Both the position numbers and the translations under genes were made by a program. The notes below the pieces were generated by a model, which was not told the DNA's origin, ran no database searches, and saw nothing but the letters and a program-made list of their open reading frames with translations. 38,995 bases of DNA from an uncultured Elusimicrobia bacterium (GTDB lineage Bacteria; Elusimicrobiota; Elusimicrobia; Elusimicrobiales; UBA9959), in the NCBI GenBank assembly GCA_903867985.1, contig CAIPTO010000046.1, forward strand, positions 1 through 38,995, in the 5' to 3' direction. This document shows, in pieces, positions 17,364-26,242 of this stretch (position 1 is the stretch's first letter; each line of letters begins with the position of its first letter).

Positions 17364-19031
17364 ATGTCCCAAAAATCCGCCGTCATAAAATGCCAGAAAT
17401 GCGGGCACGTGTCCAATATCATAAGCGATACCTGCATCCGGTGCGGCTCCCGGCTTGAAAAGATCTGCGGCGACTGCGGCTTTTCAAACGAGGTGGAGAA
17501 GAACTACTGCGACCAGTGCGGTGTCTTGCTGACGCTTAAGGCGGGGCGCCCCGTTGAGGCCGGGGATAATATGATCAGGCCCGCTCCCCCGCACGACAAA
17601 GCCCCCTCCCCAAAAGCAATTCCCAAATTTCAATTCGAAATGCAGCCGATACAGGATACAGTGGCCGAAAAAGAGGCTTCTTTCAGGAGCCGCCCGCCGG
17701 CCAGGAATCCAGCGGCCCCGGATATCCCGCCTGTCGCGCCGCAAGTTTCGGTCCCCGCCGTGCCGTCAAAGACCGACAAGCTCCAGATTACCTCCAGGAT
17801 TTCATTTTCTGCCAGAAAAATTTATGGTGCCCTTATCATCGCCGGTTTGTTGGCGGTCCTGGTTTTTTTGCTGTGGCTGATAGTGGCGCCTCACATGTCT
17901 AAATTTTCGCTCAAAATGGCCGCCAATAATTACCTTAAAAAGCTTTCTACCGGCCGGTATGAAGAGGCTTACGCGATGCTTTCTACCAACTCCAAGTCGG
18001 CCTGCTCAATGAAGGATTACATCGATTACAGTAAACAGTATTACGACAATGTTCCGCCTTGGAAGTTTACCGATGTTGAGGTGTTCGCTATGGAGGCGGA
18101 TGCCGCCATGGTGCGCTATCAGCTGAAGGTGGGTACGGAGCCCTGGCGCACCGATTATATCTCATTTGTCAAGGAGCACAATAATTGGACGCGTCCGTAC
18201 ATCTGGATGCTCTTTGAACCCATAGACACGGCCATTGCCAAGCAGAATTATCCACAGGCGCTGTTCCTGGCCCAAAAACTGTACCTCACCGACCCGATGG
18301 ACCCCCGCAGCTCCGGATACCTGTGCGCTTCCGAGTTCTTTATGGGACTTTACGAAGAGGCGGCCGATTCCTGCAGGAAGACCGTTGTTTCCGCCGCCAC
18401 TTATCCGGTTGGATTCACCGCCGAGGAAATTTTCTGGTTCAAGTTTTATCACGCCGACAGTCTGCGCTTCGTGCGGAAACTTGAGCTGGCGCTGGACGCG
18501 TACGCTGAACTGCTTAAATCCGGGATCGGCTCCTCGAGGGACCAGTGTAACCTTCTGCTGAGCCGGGCCGACACTTACGTGAAGCTTAAAAGGTACGACT
18601 CCGCTCTGGACGACATGCTTAAAGCCGACGGCGTGTGCACTGATGATCCAAACCGCGCCGAGGTGGTCAGGCGCATGAGATTTATGAACGGCGAAGCGCG
18701 TGCGGACGCCATACTCTTCGCGCAGCAGACAAGGTCCAGGGCTGATCTGCCGCCTTTCGGAGAATTAAGGCGTAAAGCGCTGGACTCCCTGGCCGCCCGG
18801 CTCGGCCCCAAAAATATGAGGTATATGCCGAAAGATAATTGGGTGGCCGCTCATTTGTCCGGCCCTGAATACCGCGTAGTGCTTTGGCAGGAAGGGTTAA
18901 ATCCTAATACGCGGCAAAAAGATATTAAAAGCGTGTATGCGTTCATGGTCAATCTGTGGACCGGTGTTATTATCAGACTTGAGGAAGACGTGCGGCCTCA
19001 GCGAAAAGCGGCTGTGAGGCAAAGGGAGTAG
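17364..19031 (+). CDS. Zinc-ribbon membrane protein with periplasmic/extracytoplasmic TPR-like region
   Basis: CQKCGHVSN..CIRCGSRL..CGDCGFSN..YCDQCG double zinc ribbon, Pro-rich linker, TM (IYGALIIAGLLAVLVFLLWLIV), YLKKLSTGRYEEAYAMLS, helical repeats. Confidence 0.75.
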   Translation: MSQKSAVIKCQKCGHVSNIISDTCIRCGSRLEKICGDCGFSNEVEKNYCDQCGVLLTLKAGRPVEAGDNMIRPAPPHDKAPSPKAIPKFQFEMQPIQDTVAEKEASFRSRPPARNPAAPDIPPVAPQVSVPAVPSKTDKLQITSRISFSARKIYGALIIAGLLAVLVFLLWLIVAPHMSKFSLKMAANNYLKKLSTGRYEEAYAMLSTNSKSACSMKDYIDYSKQYYDNVPPWKFTDVEVFAMEADAAMVRYQLKVGTEPWRTDYISFVKEHNNWTRPYIWMLFEPIDTAIAKQNYPQALFLAQKLYLTDPMDPRSSGYLCASEFFMGLYEEAADSCRKTVVSAATYPVGFTAEEIFWFKFYHADSLRFVRKLELALDAYAELLKSGIGSSRDQCNLLLSRADTYVKLKRYDSALDDMLKADGVCTDDPNRAEVVRRMRFMNGEARADAILFAQQTRSRADLPPFGELRRKALDSLAARLGPKNMRYMPKDNWVAAHLSGPEYRVVLWQEGLNPNTRQKDIKSVYAFMVNLWTGVIIRLEEDVRPQRKAAVRQRE

Positions 19032-19122
19032 CCCTGCGGATTAAAAGTCAGATTTCAGAACTTACCGCTTTCAGGTCAATCCTTGTGAATTTAATCCACG
19101 GTCATTCGGGAGGTTATTAGCT

Positions 19123-20460
19123 ATGTTTAAGAAGATATTAATTGCCAATCGCGGCGAGATCGCCATCAGGGTTATGCGCACATTGAAGGAAATGGGCATT
19201 AAATCCGTAGCTGTTTATTCCGAGGCTGATCGTTCCTGTCTGCATGTGAGAGAAGCCGATGAAGCTGTCTGTATCGGTCCGGCCATAGCAAAGGAAAGTT
19301 ATCTGAACATCTCCGCCATAATATCCGCCGCGAAAGTGACGGGCTCTGAGGCGATCCATCCCGGCTACGGGTTCCTGTCTGAAAATCCGGTATTTTCAGC
19401 CGCCTGCGCGGAAAACGGCATCGTTTTTATAGGTCCGAGCCCGAAAGCGATAGAGATGCTGGGCCATAAATCCAGCGCCCGCAAGATAGCTGTCAAAGGC
19501 GGTATCCCGGTCACCCCGGGCACCAGGGACTGCGTCACTAAGGATTTTCTGAAAGAAGCCGAACAGATCGGGTTTCCTATCATGATAAAAGCCGCGGCCG
19601 GCGGCGGAGGGAAGGGTATACGTATTGTAAGGGAAAAGGGGCAGCTTGACCACGAATTCCATATGGCCTCCTCCGAAGCGCGGTCAGCGTTTAATAACGG
19701 AGACGTTTATTTTGAAAAGTATATAGAGAATCCCCGTCACGTCGAGGTGCAGTTCGCCCGTGACTCTAAAGGCGCCGCTGTAGCTTTCCCGGAGCGCGAT
19801 TGTTCCATACAGCGCCGTCATCAGAAGCTGGTTGAGGAGTCTCCCTCCCCCGCCGTAAGCCAGAAGCTCCGTGCCAAACTGGAAGAGGCCGCCATTAGTC
19901 TGGCCGACACCGCCGATTATGTGGGAGTGGGCACGGTGGAATTCCTGATGGATCGGGAAAAGAACTTTTATTTTATGGAAGTTAACACCCGCCTGCAGGT
20001 GGAGCATCCCGTGACCGAAACTATAACCCGGACAGATCTGGTCAGGGAGCAGATCCTGATAGCGGCCGGCGAAAAGCTCAGCCTGTCCCGCGCCAGGGCG
20101 TCAGCGTTTGACGGGCACGCTATAGAATACCGTATCAACGCCGAAGATTTTTCCAAAAATTTCGCGCCTTCGGTGGGGCGCATAGAGGAATGGATCGCCC
20201 CCGGCGGGCCAGGCATAAGGCTGGACACCCATATGTATCAGGGGTACAAACTTCCGATTTATTATGACAGCATGTTGGCTAAGCTGATCGTGTGGGGTTC
20301 TGATCGCGCCGCCGCCATTGCCCGTTCCAGGCGCGCCTTGAGCGAGTTCAAGGTCAGCGGCATATCAACCACGATTAATTTACACAAAATGATAGTAGAG
20401 TCCCCTGAATTCCAGGCCGGGACCGTCGACACAGGCTTTATGGAAAGGTTATTAAAATAA
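19123..20460 (+). CDS. accC: Acetyl-CoA carboxylase biotin carboxylase subunit
   Basis: KILIANRGEIAIRVMRTLKEMGIKSVAVYSEADR, HPGYGFLSEN, GGGGKGIRIV, RDCSIQRRHQKLVEESPSP, FMEVNTRLQVEHPVTE. Confidence 0.97.
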   Translation: MFKKILIANRGEIAIRVMRTLKEMGIKSVAVYSEADRSCLHVREADEAVCIGPAIAKESYLNISAIISAAKVTGSEAIHPGYGFLSENPVFSAACAENGIVFIGPSPKAIEMLGHKSSARKIAVKGGIPVTPGTRDCVTKDFLKEAEQIGFPIMIKAAAGGGGKGIRIVREKGQLDHEFHMASSEARSAFNNGDVYFEKYIENPRHVEVQFARDSKGAAVAFPERDCSIQRRHQKLVEESPSPAVSQKLRAKLEEAAISLADTADYVGVGTVEFLMDREKNFYFMEVNTRLQVEHPVTETITRTDLVREQILIAAGEKLSLSRARASAFDGHAIEYRINAEDFSKNFAPSVGRIEEWIAPGGPGIRLDTHMYQGYKLPIYYDSMLAKLIVWGSDRAAAIARSRRALSEFKVSGISTTINLHKMIVESPEFQAGTVDTGFMERLLK

Positions 20461-20530
20461 GTGCAGTAAGTGATAAGTGGCGGGCGTCAGGTTTTGCCAT
20501 TTAATACTTAATGCCGGATCTTTATTAATT

Positions 20531-21016
20531 ATGACCACAAAACACAAGATCGTGACCTTGAAGAGAGCTCTCGCCGCCAGGGGAAAAGCCGCGGCGACCG
20601 GAAAAAAAATAGTTTTCACCAACGGCTGTTTTGATGTTATACATTCCGGCCATGTTTGGCTGCTGGAAAAATCGCGGTCATTAGGCGATACGCTTATAGT
20701 GGGACTGAACTCCGACGCGTCTGTCCGGAGATTAAAAGGGCCCTCCAGGCCTCTTAACAGCCTTAATGACAGGGCCAGGGTGCTGGCGGCGCTGGAGGCC
20801 GTGGATATGGTTGTGCCTTTTACCGCCGACACCCCTTATGAACTCATAAGAGCTCTGAGGCCTGACATTCTGGTCAAGGGGTCGGATTACGCCCATGGAG
20901 AGATCGTAGGCAGGGAGTTTTCCGGCCGGACCGTCAGAGTTTCTCTGGTCAAAGGGCGGTCTACTACCAGGCTTATAAAGAAGATGGGCTCAAAAAAGAG
21001 GATTGGAAGGCCGTAA
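20531..21016 (+). CDS. rfaE2: D-glycero-beta-D-manno-heptose 1-phosphate adenylyltransferase
   Basis: KIVFTNGCFDVIHSGHVWLLEKSRSLGDTLIVGLNSDASVRRLKGPSRPLN...KGSDY...GRSTTRLIKKM. Confidence 0.92.
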   Translation: MTTKHKIVTLKRALAARGKAAATGKKIVFTNGCFDVIHSGHVWLLEKSRSLGDTLIVGLNSDASVRRLKGPSRPLNSLNDRARVLAALEAVDMVVPFTADTPYELIRALRPDILVKGSDYAHGEIVGREFSGRTVRVSLVKGRSTTRLIKKMGSKKRIGRP

Positions 21017-21216
21017 GATCAAGGGCTCGGGCGGTATAAGCGTCTCCTTAACGGCTAACCCTCTTTTTTCCGGCTTTTTTCCTATGATTGGCCCCGTAAA
21101 TTTAATAAAATAAGAATGATGGTTGGGCGCTTGTATCAAGGATTAAAAATAGAGCGTAAGGCTTCCGGTGTTTCAAGCTTTAATTCTTGATCCCCGAATT
21201 TGCAATTGAGGTAAAA

Positions 21217-22425
21217 ATGAAAGATATATTTGAAAAATGCAGGAACTTCCATTTCGCTAAGCAGCTTATGGCGGCCGGCATATATCCCTACTTTAAAGAG
21301 CTCTCCTCCGAGCAGGCCCCCGAGGTGACCATCCAGGGCAGAAAATTTATAATGTTCGGCTCCAACAACTATCTGGGCCTTGCCAACGACCCCAGAATGA
21401 AGAAGGCGGCGATAGACGCTGTGAATAAGTTCGGCACAGGAGTCGCCGGGTCCAGATTTTTAAACGGGAACACTATCCTTCACACCGAACTGGAACGTAA
21501 GCTGGCCGCGTTTAAAGGACGGGAAGCCGCGCTGGTGTACGCTACCGGCTACCAGATGAATCTGGGAGTGGTTTCCGCCCTTGTCGGGAAGGGCGACATT
21601 GTTATTGTGGACAAACTGGACCATGCCAGCATCCTGGACGGTTGCCGGCTTTCCGGCGGAGAGATACGCCGCTATAAGCATAATAATACCGAAGATCTTG
21701 AGCGGGTTCTTAAAGAATCGGGCCCCAAGCACGGCAAGCTTGTGATAGTGGACGGGGTTTTCTCCATGGAGGGCGACATCGCCCCGGTTCCGGAAATATC
21801 CAGGCTTTGCAAGAAATACGGAGCCAGGCTGATGGTGGATGATGCTCACGCGACCGGAGTGCTGGGCCCCCGAGGCCGGGGTACCTGCGAACATTTCGGG
21901 CTTACCAACAAAGATGTGGACATAGTGGTCGGCACCTGTTCTAAATCTTTTGCCTCCATCGGCGGTTTCGCCGTGGGTGACGCGGAGCTTATGCACTATA
22001 TCCAGCACCTCTCCCGCTCCATGATCTTTTCCGCCGCTCTGCCGCCGGCCTCAGTGGCGGCCATTTCGAAAGCTATAGATATTATCGAGAGCGAGCCGCA
22101 GCGCATCAAAAAGCTCTGGGACAACTCCAAGTACCTGATGACGCGCTTCAAAGCCATGGGCTGCAACACCGGAGAGACCCGGACCCCTATTATCCCGGTA
22201 CTTATAGGCGACAACATGAAGACATTCGCCCTCTGGAAAGCGCTCTATGATAAAGGCATCTTCACCAATCCGGTGGTAAGCCCCGCTGTGCCCCCAAAAC
22301 GCTCGCTCCTGCGCGTGGTCGTGACGGCCACTCATACCAGAGACCACCTTGACCGCGCCCTGAATATTTTCGAGGACTGTTATAAAAAAGTCCTTAAAAA
22401 AAAGACTCCCATTCTGACAAGATAA
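21217..22425 (+). CDS. Alpha-oxoamine synthase (serine palmitoyltransferase / KBL / BioF-like)
   Basis: GSNNYLGLANDPRMKKAA, GTGVAGSRFLNGNTILHTELERKLAAF, DDAHATGVLGPRGRG, VGTCSKSFASIGGF. Confidence 0.88.
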   Translation: MKDIFEKCRNFHFAKQLMAAGIYPYFKELSSEQAPEVTIQGRKFIMFGSNNYLGLANDPRMKKAAIDAVNKFGTGVAGSRFLNGNTILHTELERKLAAFKGREAALVYATGYQMNLGVVSALVGKGDIVIVDKLDHASILDGCRLSGGEIRRYKHNNTEDLERVLKESGPKHGKLVIVDGVFSMEGDIAPVPEISRLCKKYGARLMVDDAHATGVLGPRGRGTCEHFGLTNKDVDIVVGTCSKSFASIGGFAVGDAELMHYIQHLSRSMIFSAALPPASVAAISKAIDIIESEPQRIKKLWDNSKYLMTRFKAMGCNTGETRTPIIPVLIGDNMKTFALWKALYDKGIFTNPVVSPAVPPKRSLLRVVVTATHTRDHLDRALNIFEDCYKKVLKKKTPILTR

Positions 22426-22426
22426 A

Positions 22427-23539
22427 ATGCCATTAGAAATAAAAGAGCTTGATGAAAGCGCCATCGGCGCTTTTGTGGAATTCCCTTACAACCTTTTCAA
22501 GGGTCATCCTTATTGGGTCGGTGAACTCAAAAAGGACGTTGTTCACCTGCTGGGGTTGAACCATCCTTTCTGGCGTCACGGCGAACGCAGGCTTTTTATG
22601 GCTTACAGGGACGGCCGGCCCGTCGGCCGTATCGCGGCCATCATAAACAGCAAACACAACGCTTTTCATAACGAGAAGTGCGGGTTTTTCGGATTTTTCG
22701 ACTGTATGGATGACAGCGAAGCCTCGGCGGGCCTGTTTGACGCGGCGCTTAAATGGATCAAGGCCAAGGGGATGGATAAAGTCAGAGGTCCGGTTAATCC
22801 TTCCACCAACGAATCCTGCGGCCTCCTTGTGGAGGGTTTCGACTCCCCCCCCATGGTTATGATGCCGTATAATCCGCCGTATTACGCTGATCTCATTGCC
22901 GCCTCCGGTTTCGCCAAGGTTAAGGATCTTTACGCCTTTCAGGCTTACACCAAGGACGGTTTTCCCGAAAGGCTGGATAAGATAGTGCGGCGGATGACCC
23001 GCGCCGGTAATATCAAGGTGGAGCTGGTAGATATAAAGCGCATAGATAAGGCTCTGGCCGACCTGAAAGATATTTATAACGCCGCCTGGGATAATAATTG
23101 GGGCTTTGTGCCGATGACCAACGAGGAGATGGATGAGATGGCCCGGTCCCTCAAGCCGCTTCTTAAGCCCGAGTATCTGTATTTTGTTAAAGTGGACGGC
23201 CGACCGGCCGGTTTCGTTCTTCTCCTGCCCGATTTCAACGCCGCTCTCAAGGTGGTCAACGGTGCCCTTAATCCCCTTAATATCCTTCCGTTTCTTTATA
23301 AAATGTTTTCCAGGATCAATCGCGGCCGGTTGCTGGCTTTAGGCGTTAAAAAAGAATTCAGGGGCCGCGGACTGGAGCTTCTTCTTATCAAGCAGGCTTT
23401 GGCGTCGGTCGTTAAGATGGGGTGGGAATACGGCGATCTGTCCTGGACGCTGGAGGATAATGATTTGATCAATAACGTTATCCTGGCGGTGGGCGCCAAG
23501 GTCTACAAAAAGTTCCGCATCTACGAAAAAGAAATATAA
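22427..23539 (+). CDS. GNAT-fold acyltransferase-like protein
   Basis: GRPVGRIAAIINSKHNAFHNEKCGFFGFFDCMDD, RGPVNPSTNESCGLLVEGFDSPPMVMMPYNPPYY, GVKKEFRGRGLELLLIKQA; 1 nt after the preceding stop. Confidence 0.75.
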   Translation: MPLEIKELDESAIGAFVEFPYNLFKGHPYWVGELKKDVVHLLGLNHPFWRHGERRLFMAYRDGRPVGRIAAIINSKHNAFHNEKCGFFGFFDCMDDSEASAGLFDAALKWIKAKGMDKVRGPVNPSTNESCGLLVEGFDSPPMVMMPYNPPYYADLIAASGFAKVKDLYAFQAYTKDGFPERLDKIVRRMTRAGNIKVELVDIKRIDKALADLKDIYNAAWDNNWGFVPMTNEEMDEMARSLKPLLKPEYLYFVKVDGRPAGFVLLLPDFNAALKVVNGALNPLNILPFLYKMFSRINRGRLLALGVKKEFRGRGLELLLIKQALASVVKMGWEYGDLSWTLEDNDLINNVILAVGAKVYKKFRIYEKEI

Positions 23540-23547
23540 ATTAACCT

Positions 23548-23569
23548 GAAAGCTGCAGTCGCAGCTTTC
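23548..23569. repeat. Perfect 9-bp stem-loop after the acyltransferase-like gene
   Basis: GAAAGCTGC-AGTC-GCAGCTTTC. Confidence 0.7.
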
Positions 23570-23725
23570 CGCCCGCGTAGCGGACGCCCTTCGGGAGGAA
23601 TACACCTCGTCGGGCCTGTCGCGCATAGCACTTGGCCCTCCGCCCGCTTCGCGGGGAATCCCGCAGAATAATTCTGTTTTCTTATTGTTCCAATGAGAAC
23701 CATTCCAAACTGCAGGATTCATGTT

Positions 23726-23761
23726 AAAAACGCCGCGCGCTAAAAGCCGCGGCGTTCGTTA
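23726..23761. terminator. Bidirectional terminator-like hairpin between convergent genes
   Basis: AAAAACGCCGCG-CGCTAAAAG-CCGCGGCGTTCGTT. Confidence 0.6.
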
Positions 23762-23784
23762 TGGGTCCGAAAGTCTGATGGCCT

Positions 23785-24387
23785 TCAGGGCTTGCCTTTA
23801 AAACTTTTCGCTATCTTTTCAAACGCCGGCAGATTTTCTGTAAAAGCGTCTTTTGCTGCCGAAAATTTCAGCACATAAAACCCATCTTTAGCTGGCAGGA
23901 CGTACATCTTCTCTTTCATCTGCACACTTTCATCTGATTTGGTTTGCGGGTGCAGATACTCCAACACCTCATTGGCTAACTCGAAACCATTGCGCCCCGC
24001 GAGCTTTATCTTTTTTGCTGGCTCATAATTTTCACGGGCGCTTTTGGTTTCACCCAGAACATTCTTGGAGTTGCGGCTTATAAAATTGCGGTAGTCCGTG
24101 AAATCCTCGTTGTCCTTGGCGTAATATGACACAAACACCGAGGTGGGAACCTTTTCGGATTTAGGGGCTAGCAGTTGTATCTCGTAAATATTATACTCCT
24201 CATCCTTCTCCTTCTCTCTCACGAGAGTCCAGTTGGACGGTATGCTGCAGGAGAAGTAATTATTATCCATATAATAGCCCTTGAATTGTGTTTGCGGTTT
24301 GGCGTCAGCGCCCCTTTTTACCGTGCCGGCACAGGCCGCCGCGGTCGCAAGGGAAAGTATAAATATAACCGAGAATATGTTTTTCAT
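23785..24387 (-). CDS. Small secreted/lipoprotein-like protein of unknown function
   Basis: Signal MKNIFSVIFILSLATAAACAG; YFSCSIPSNWTLVREKEKDEEYNIYEIQLLAP resembles PsbP/DUF1795-type domains. Start overlaps the upstream stop by 4 nt. Confidence 0.7.
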   Translation of the reverse strand: MKNIFSVIFILSLATAAACAGTVKRGADAKPQTQFKGYYMDNNYFSCSIPSNWTLVREKEKDEEYNIYEIQLLAPKSEKVPTSVFVSYYAKDNEDFTDYRNFISRNSKNVLGETKSARENYEPAKKIKLAGRNGFELANEVLEYLHPQTKSDESVQMKEKMYVLPAKDGFYVLKFSAAKDAFTENLPAFEKIAKSFKGKP

Positions 24388-26231
24388 AATGCCGGCGGGG
24401 CGCCGCTTTTGGGTGCCATGCCTGTCTCCAAAGATTTAAGGGCCTTGCGGCCTTCCTTATCAGCGGCGCCGTAGCGGTTTTTATAGGCGTCCAGGCTAGA
24501 GAGGTCCCTCTGTATTTTAGCAAGAACAGATGTCTGTATTTCACCCACGGAGCCCGACAGTTCCGCTGATGACATCTCCATTGCCTCCGTCATGTTGCGG
24601 CTTGTGGAATCTATGGAGGCCCTCTCTACATCTGTCAGGGCCGCGCGGCGGTTCAATTCGCCGGTTACGGCGTCCAATGTCTGCGCGGCGGTTGCAGACA
24701 GTGAAGGGAGGCCGGGACAGTAAAGTTGGCGCACCGCGGTGGCAAAAGCTTTTGAGCCGCTCTTTTCATATTTTGTGGAAACGGCTATATTCTTTGAGGC
24801 GTAAGACGAGAAATCGCGGCTGGTTGCGAAGATCTCCTTGGAGGCCGGGTCTTTGCGTATTTTCTCCGCCGTATAGATCCCTTCCAGCGACATGGCCTCT
24901 ATTTCGCTTTCCTGTGCACGCGGGTTGTATATCCCTTGCTTTTTGCCCCAGATGTCCTGCATCTGGTGAGCGGACTCGTAGGCCACGGCAGGCGCCATGT
25001 ATTTAGCAATTTCCGCCACCTGTTCCTTACTTTTCATCAGGGAATCGGCGGTGTACCCCTTCATGCGCATATATTGCTGTATGGTTTCCGAATCCAGCAG
25101 GATCTTCCCGGAGGCGGAGTCGTAGCGGGAATAGGTGCCGTCGCATGGGCGCACGGCTATGTCCAGCTTCGCCTCTTTGGAGTAAAATGCGAGAACCTTT
25201 TTGCCGGCCTGGGTGCCGGCCAGCTCTTTTGAGACCGCTGTGTTGAGCATGGTCCCCAGTATCTCCCGCTGCTGCGACGGTAGCACTTCTTTCGGTCGGG
25301 AACTCCTGGCCGCGCTGATTTGCGCCTTAAGTTCCGGGCTTACCGAGATATTGCTACCGTCAAAAAAATTACCGAGCAGATATACCTTATCGGAAAGACT
25401 CTTGCCAGAAAGCTTTGCCAACTGCTCCGGAGTTAGCGCCCCGGAATTCATGGTCTTTTCTACCGCTTTAGCCAGTGATATTTGCTTCTTTACTTCGGCC
25501 AGCTTGGCATCATCGTAGCCCAATAACTTGGGGTCGGGGTCGGATGTTCGGAGCTCATTGTCGATTATTTTGGTTATTACGGCATTGCGCTCTTTGAGGG
25601 TCAGTGTCCGCCATTCTGTTTTGGTGACATTAACGGTGGGGTTCCACTGGACGGATATTGTGTCGGTTGTAGTGCCGAACACCACCTCCCACTTCCTGAT
25701 GGCTTTTTTTAGGATCTCGGTTTTGTCTTTTGGGTATTGGGGCTGGTATTTAGCCAGCCAGGAAAGTAGTTTTTCCGGTTCTGGTCCCACTCCGACCTTT
25801 GATAAGGGGCTTACCGCATCCATACGTATAGTAAGGGCTTTATTGAGGCTGTTTGTTTTGGCGTCATCCCAGTTCATTGCCAGAAGCTCTTTAAGGTCTT
25901 TTAAAGCCTCTGCCGTGGCTTTGAGAGACGCTTCTTTCTGCGGATCGGTGACGGCCAGGGCGTTGATAAGGTCCGTGTCTTTTAAAAAATTATTGGCGGC
26001 AACCGGGTCTCCGCTGGAAATAGCGGCTTCGTACGCGGTCAGACGCGAGTCCTGTTTGGTAGGAAGGAATCCGGTTTCCTCGGAGGTCGGAAGGCTGTTT
26101 TGGAGGCCGGGGACGGGCGAATCTGTAACGGTGTCGGCCCGGCTCAGGTCCGGCGCCAGAATTCCGCAAAGCAACAGCCCGGCCATTATTGCGGCCATAG
26201 TTGACTTGCCGGCAGAGCTGGGGCTGAACAT
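24384..26231 (-). CDS. Large secreted protein with degenerate metallopeptidase-like motif
   Basis: 615 aa; N-terminal hydrophobic segment MAAIMAGLLLCGILAPDLSRA; APAVAYESAHQMQDIW...QESEIEAMS (degenerate HExxH...E). Confidence 0.65.
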   Translation of the reverse strand: MFSPSSAGKSTMAAIMAGLLLCGILAPDLSRADTVTDSPVPGLQNSLPTSEETGFLPTKQDSRLTAYEAAISSGDPVAANNFLKDTDLINALAVTDPQKEASLKATAEALKDLKELLAMNWDDAKTNSLNKALTIRMDAVSPLSKVGVGPEPEKLLSWLAKYQPQYPKDKTEILKKAIRKWEVVFGTTTDTISVQWNPTVNVTKTEWRTLTLKERNAVITKIIDNELRTSDPDPKLLGYDDAKLAEVKKQISLAKAVEKTMNSGALTPEQLAKLSGKSLSDKVYLLGNFFDGSNISVSPELKAQISAARSSRPKEVLPSQQREILGTMLNTAVSKELAGTQAGKKVLAFYSKEAKLDIAVRPCDGTYSRYDSASGKILLDSETIQQYMRMKGYTADSLMKSKEQVAEIAKYMAPAVAYESAHQMQDIWGKKQGIYNPRAQESEIEAMSLEGIYTAEKIRKDPASKEIFATSRDFSSYASKNIAVSTKYEKSGSKAFATAVRQLYCPGLPSLSATAAQTLDAVTGELNRRAALTDVERASIDSTSRNMTEAMEMSSAELSGSVGEIQTSVLAKIQRDLSSLDAYKNRYGAADKEGRKALKSLETGMAPKSGAPPAL

Positions 26232-26242
26232 AGGTTTTGCGG

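Noticed and set aside
23521-23722. Minus-strand 60-aa and 127-aa ORFs near 23.6 kb
   Set aside because: They overlap palindromic spacer sequence and the 3' end of the acyltransferase-like gene; better explained by hairpin-rich DNA.
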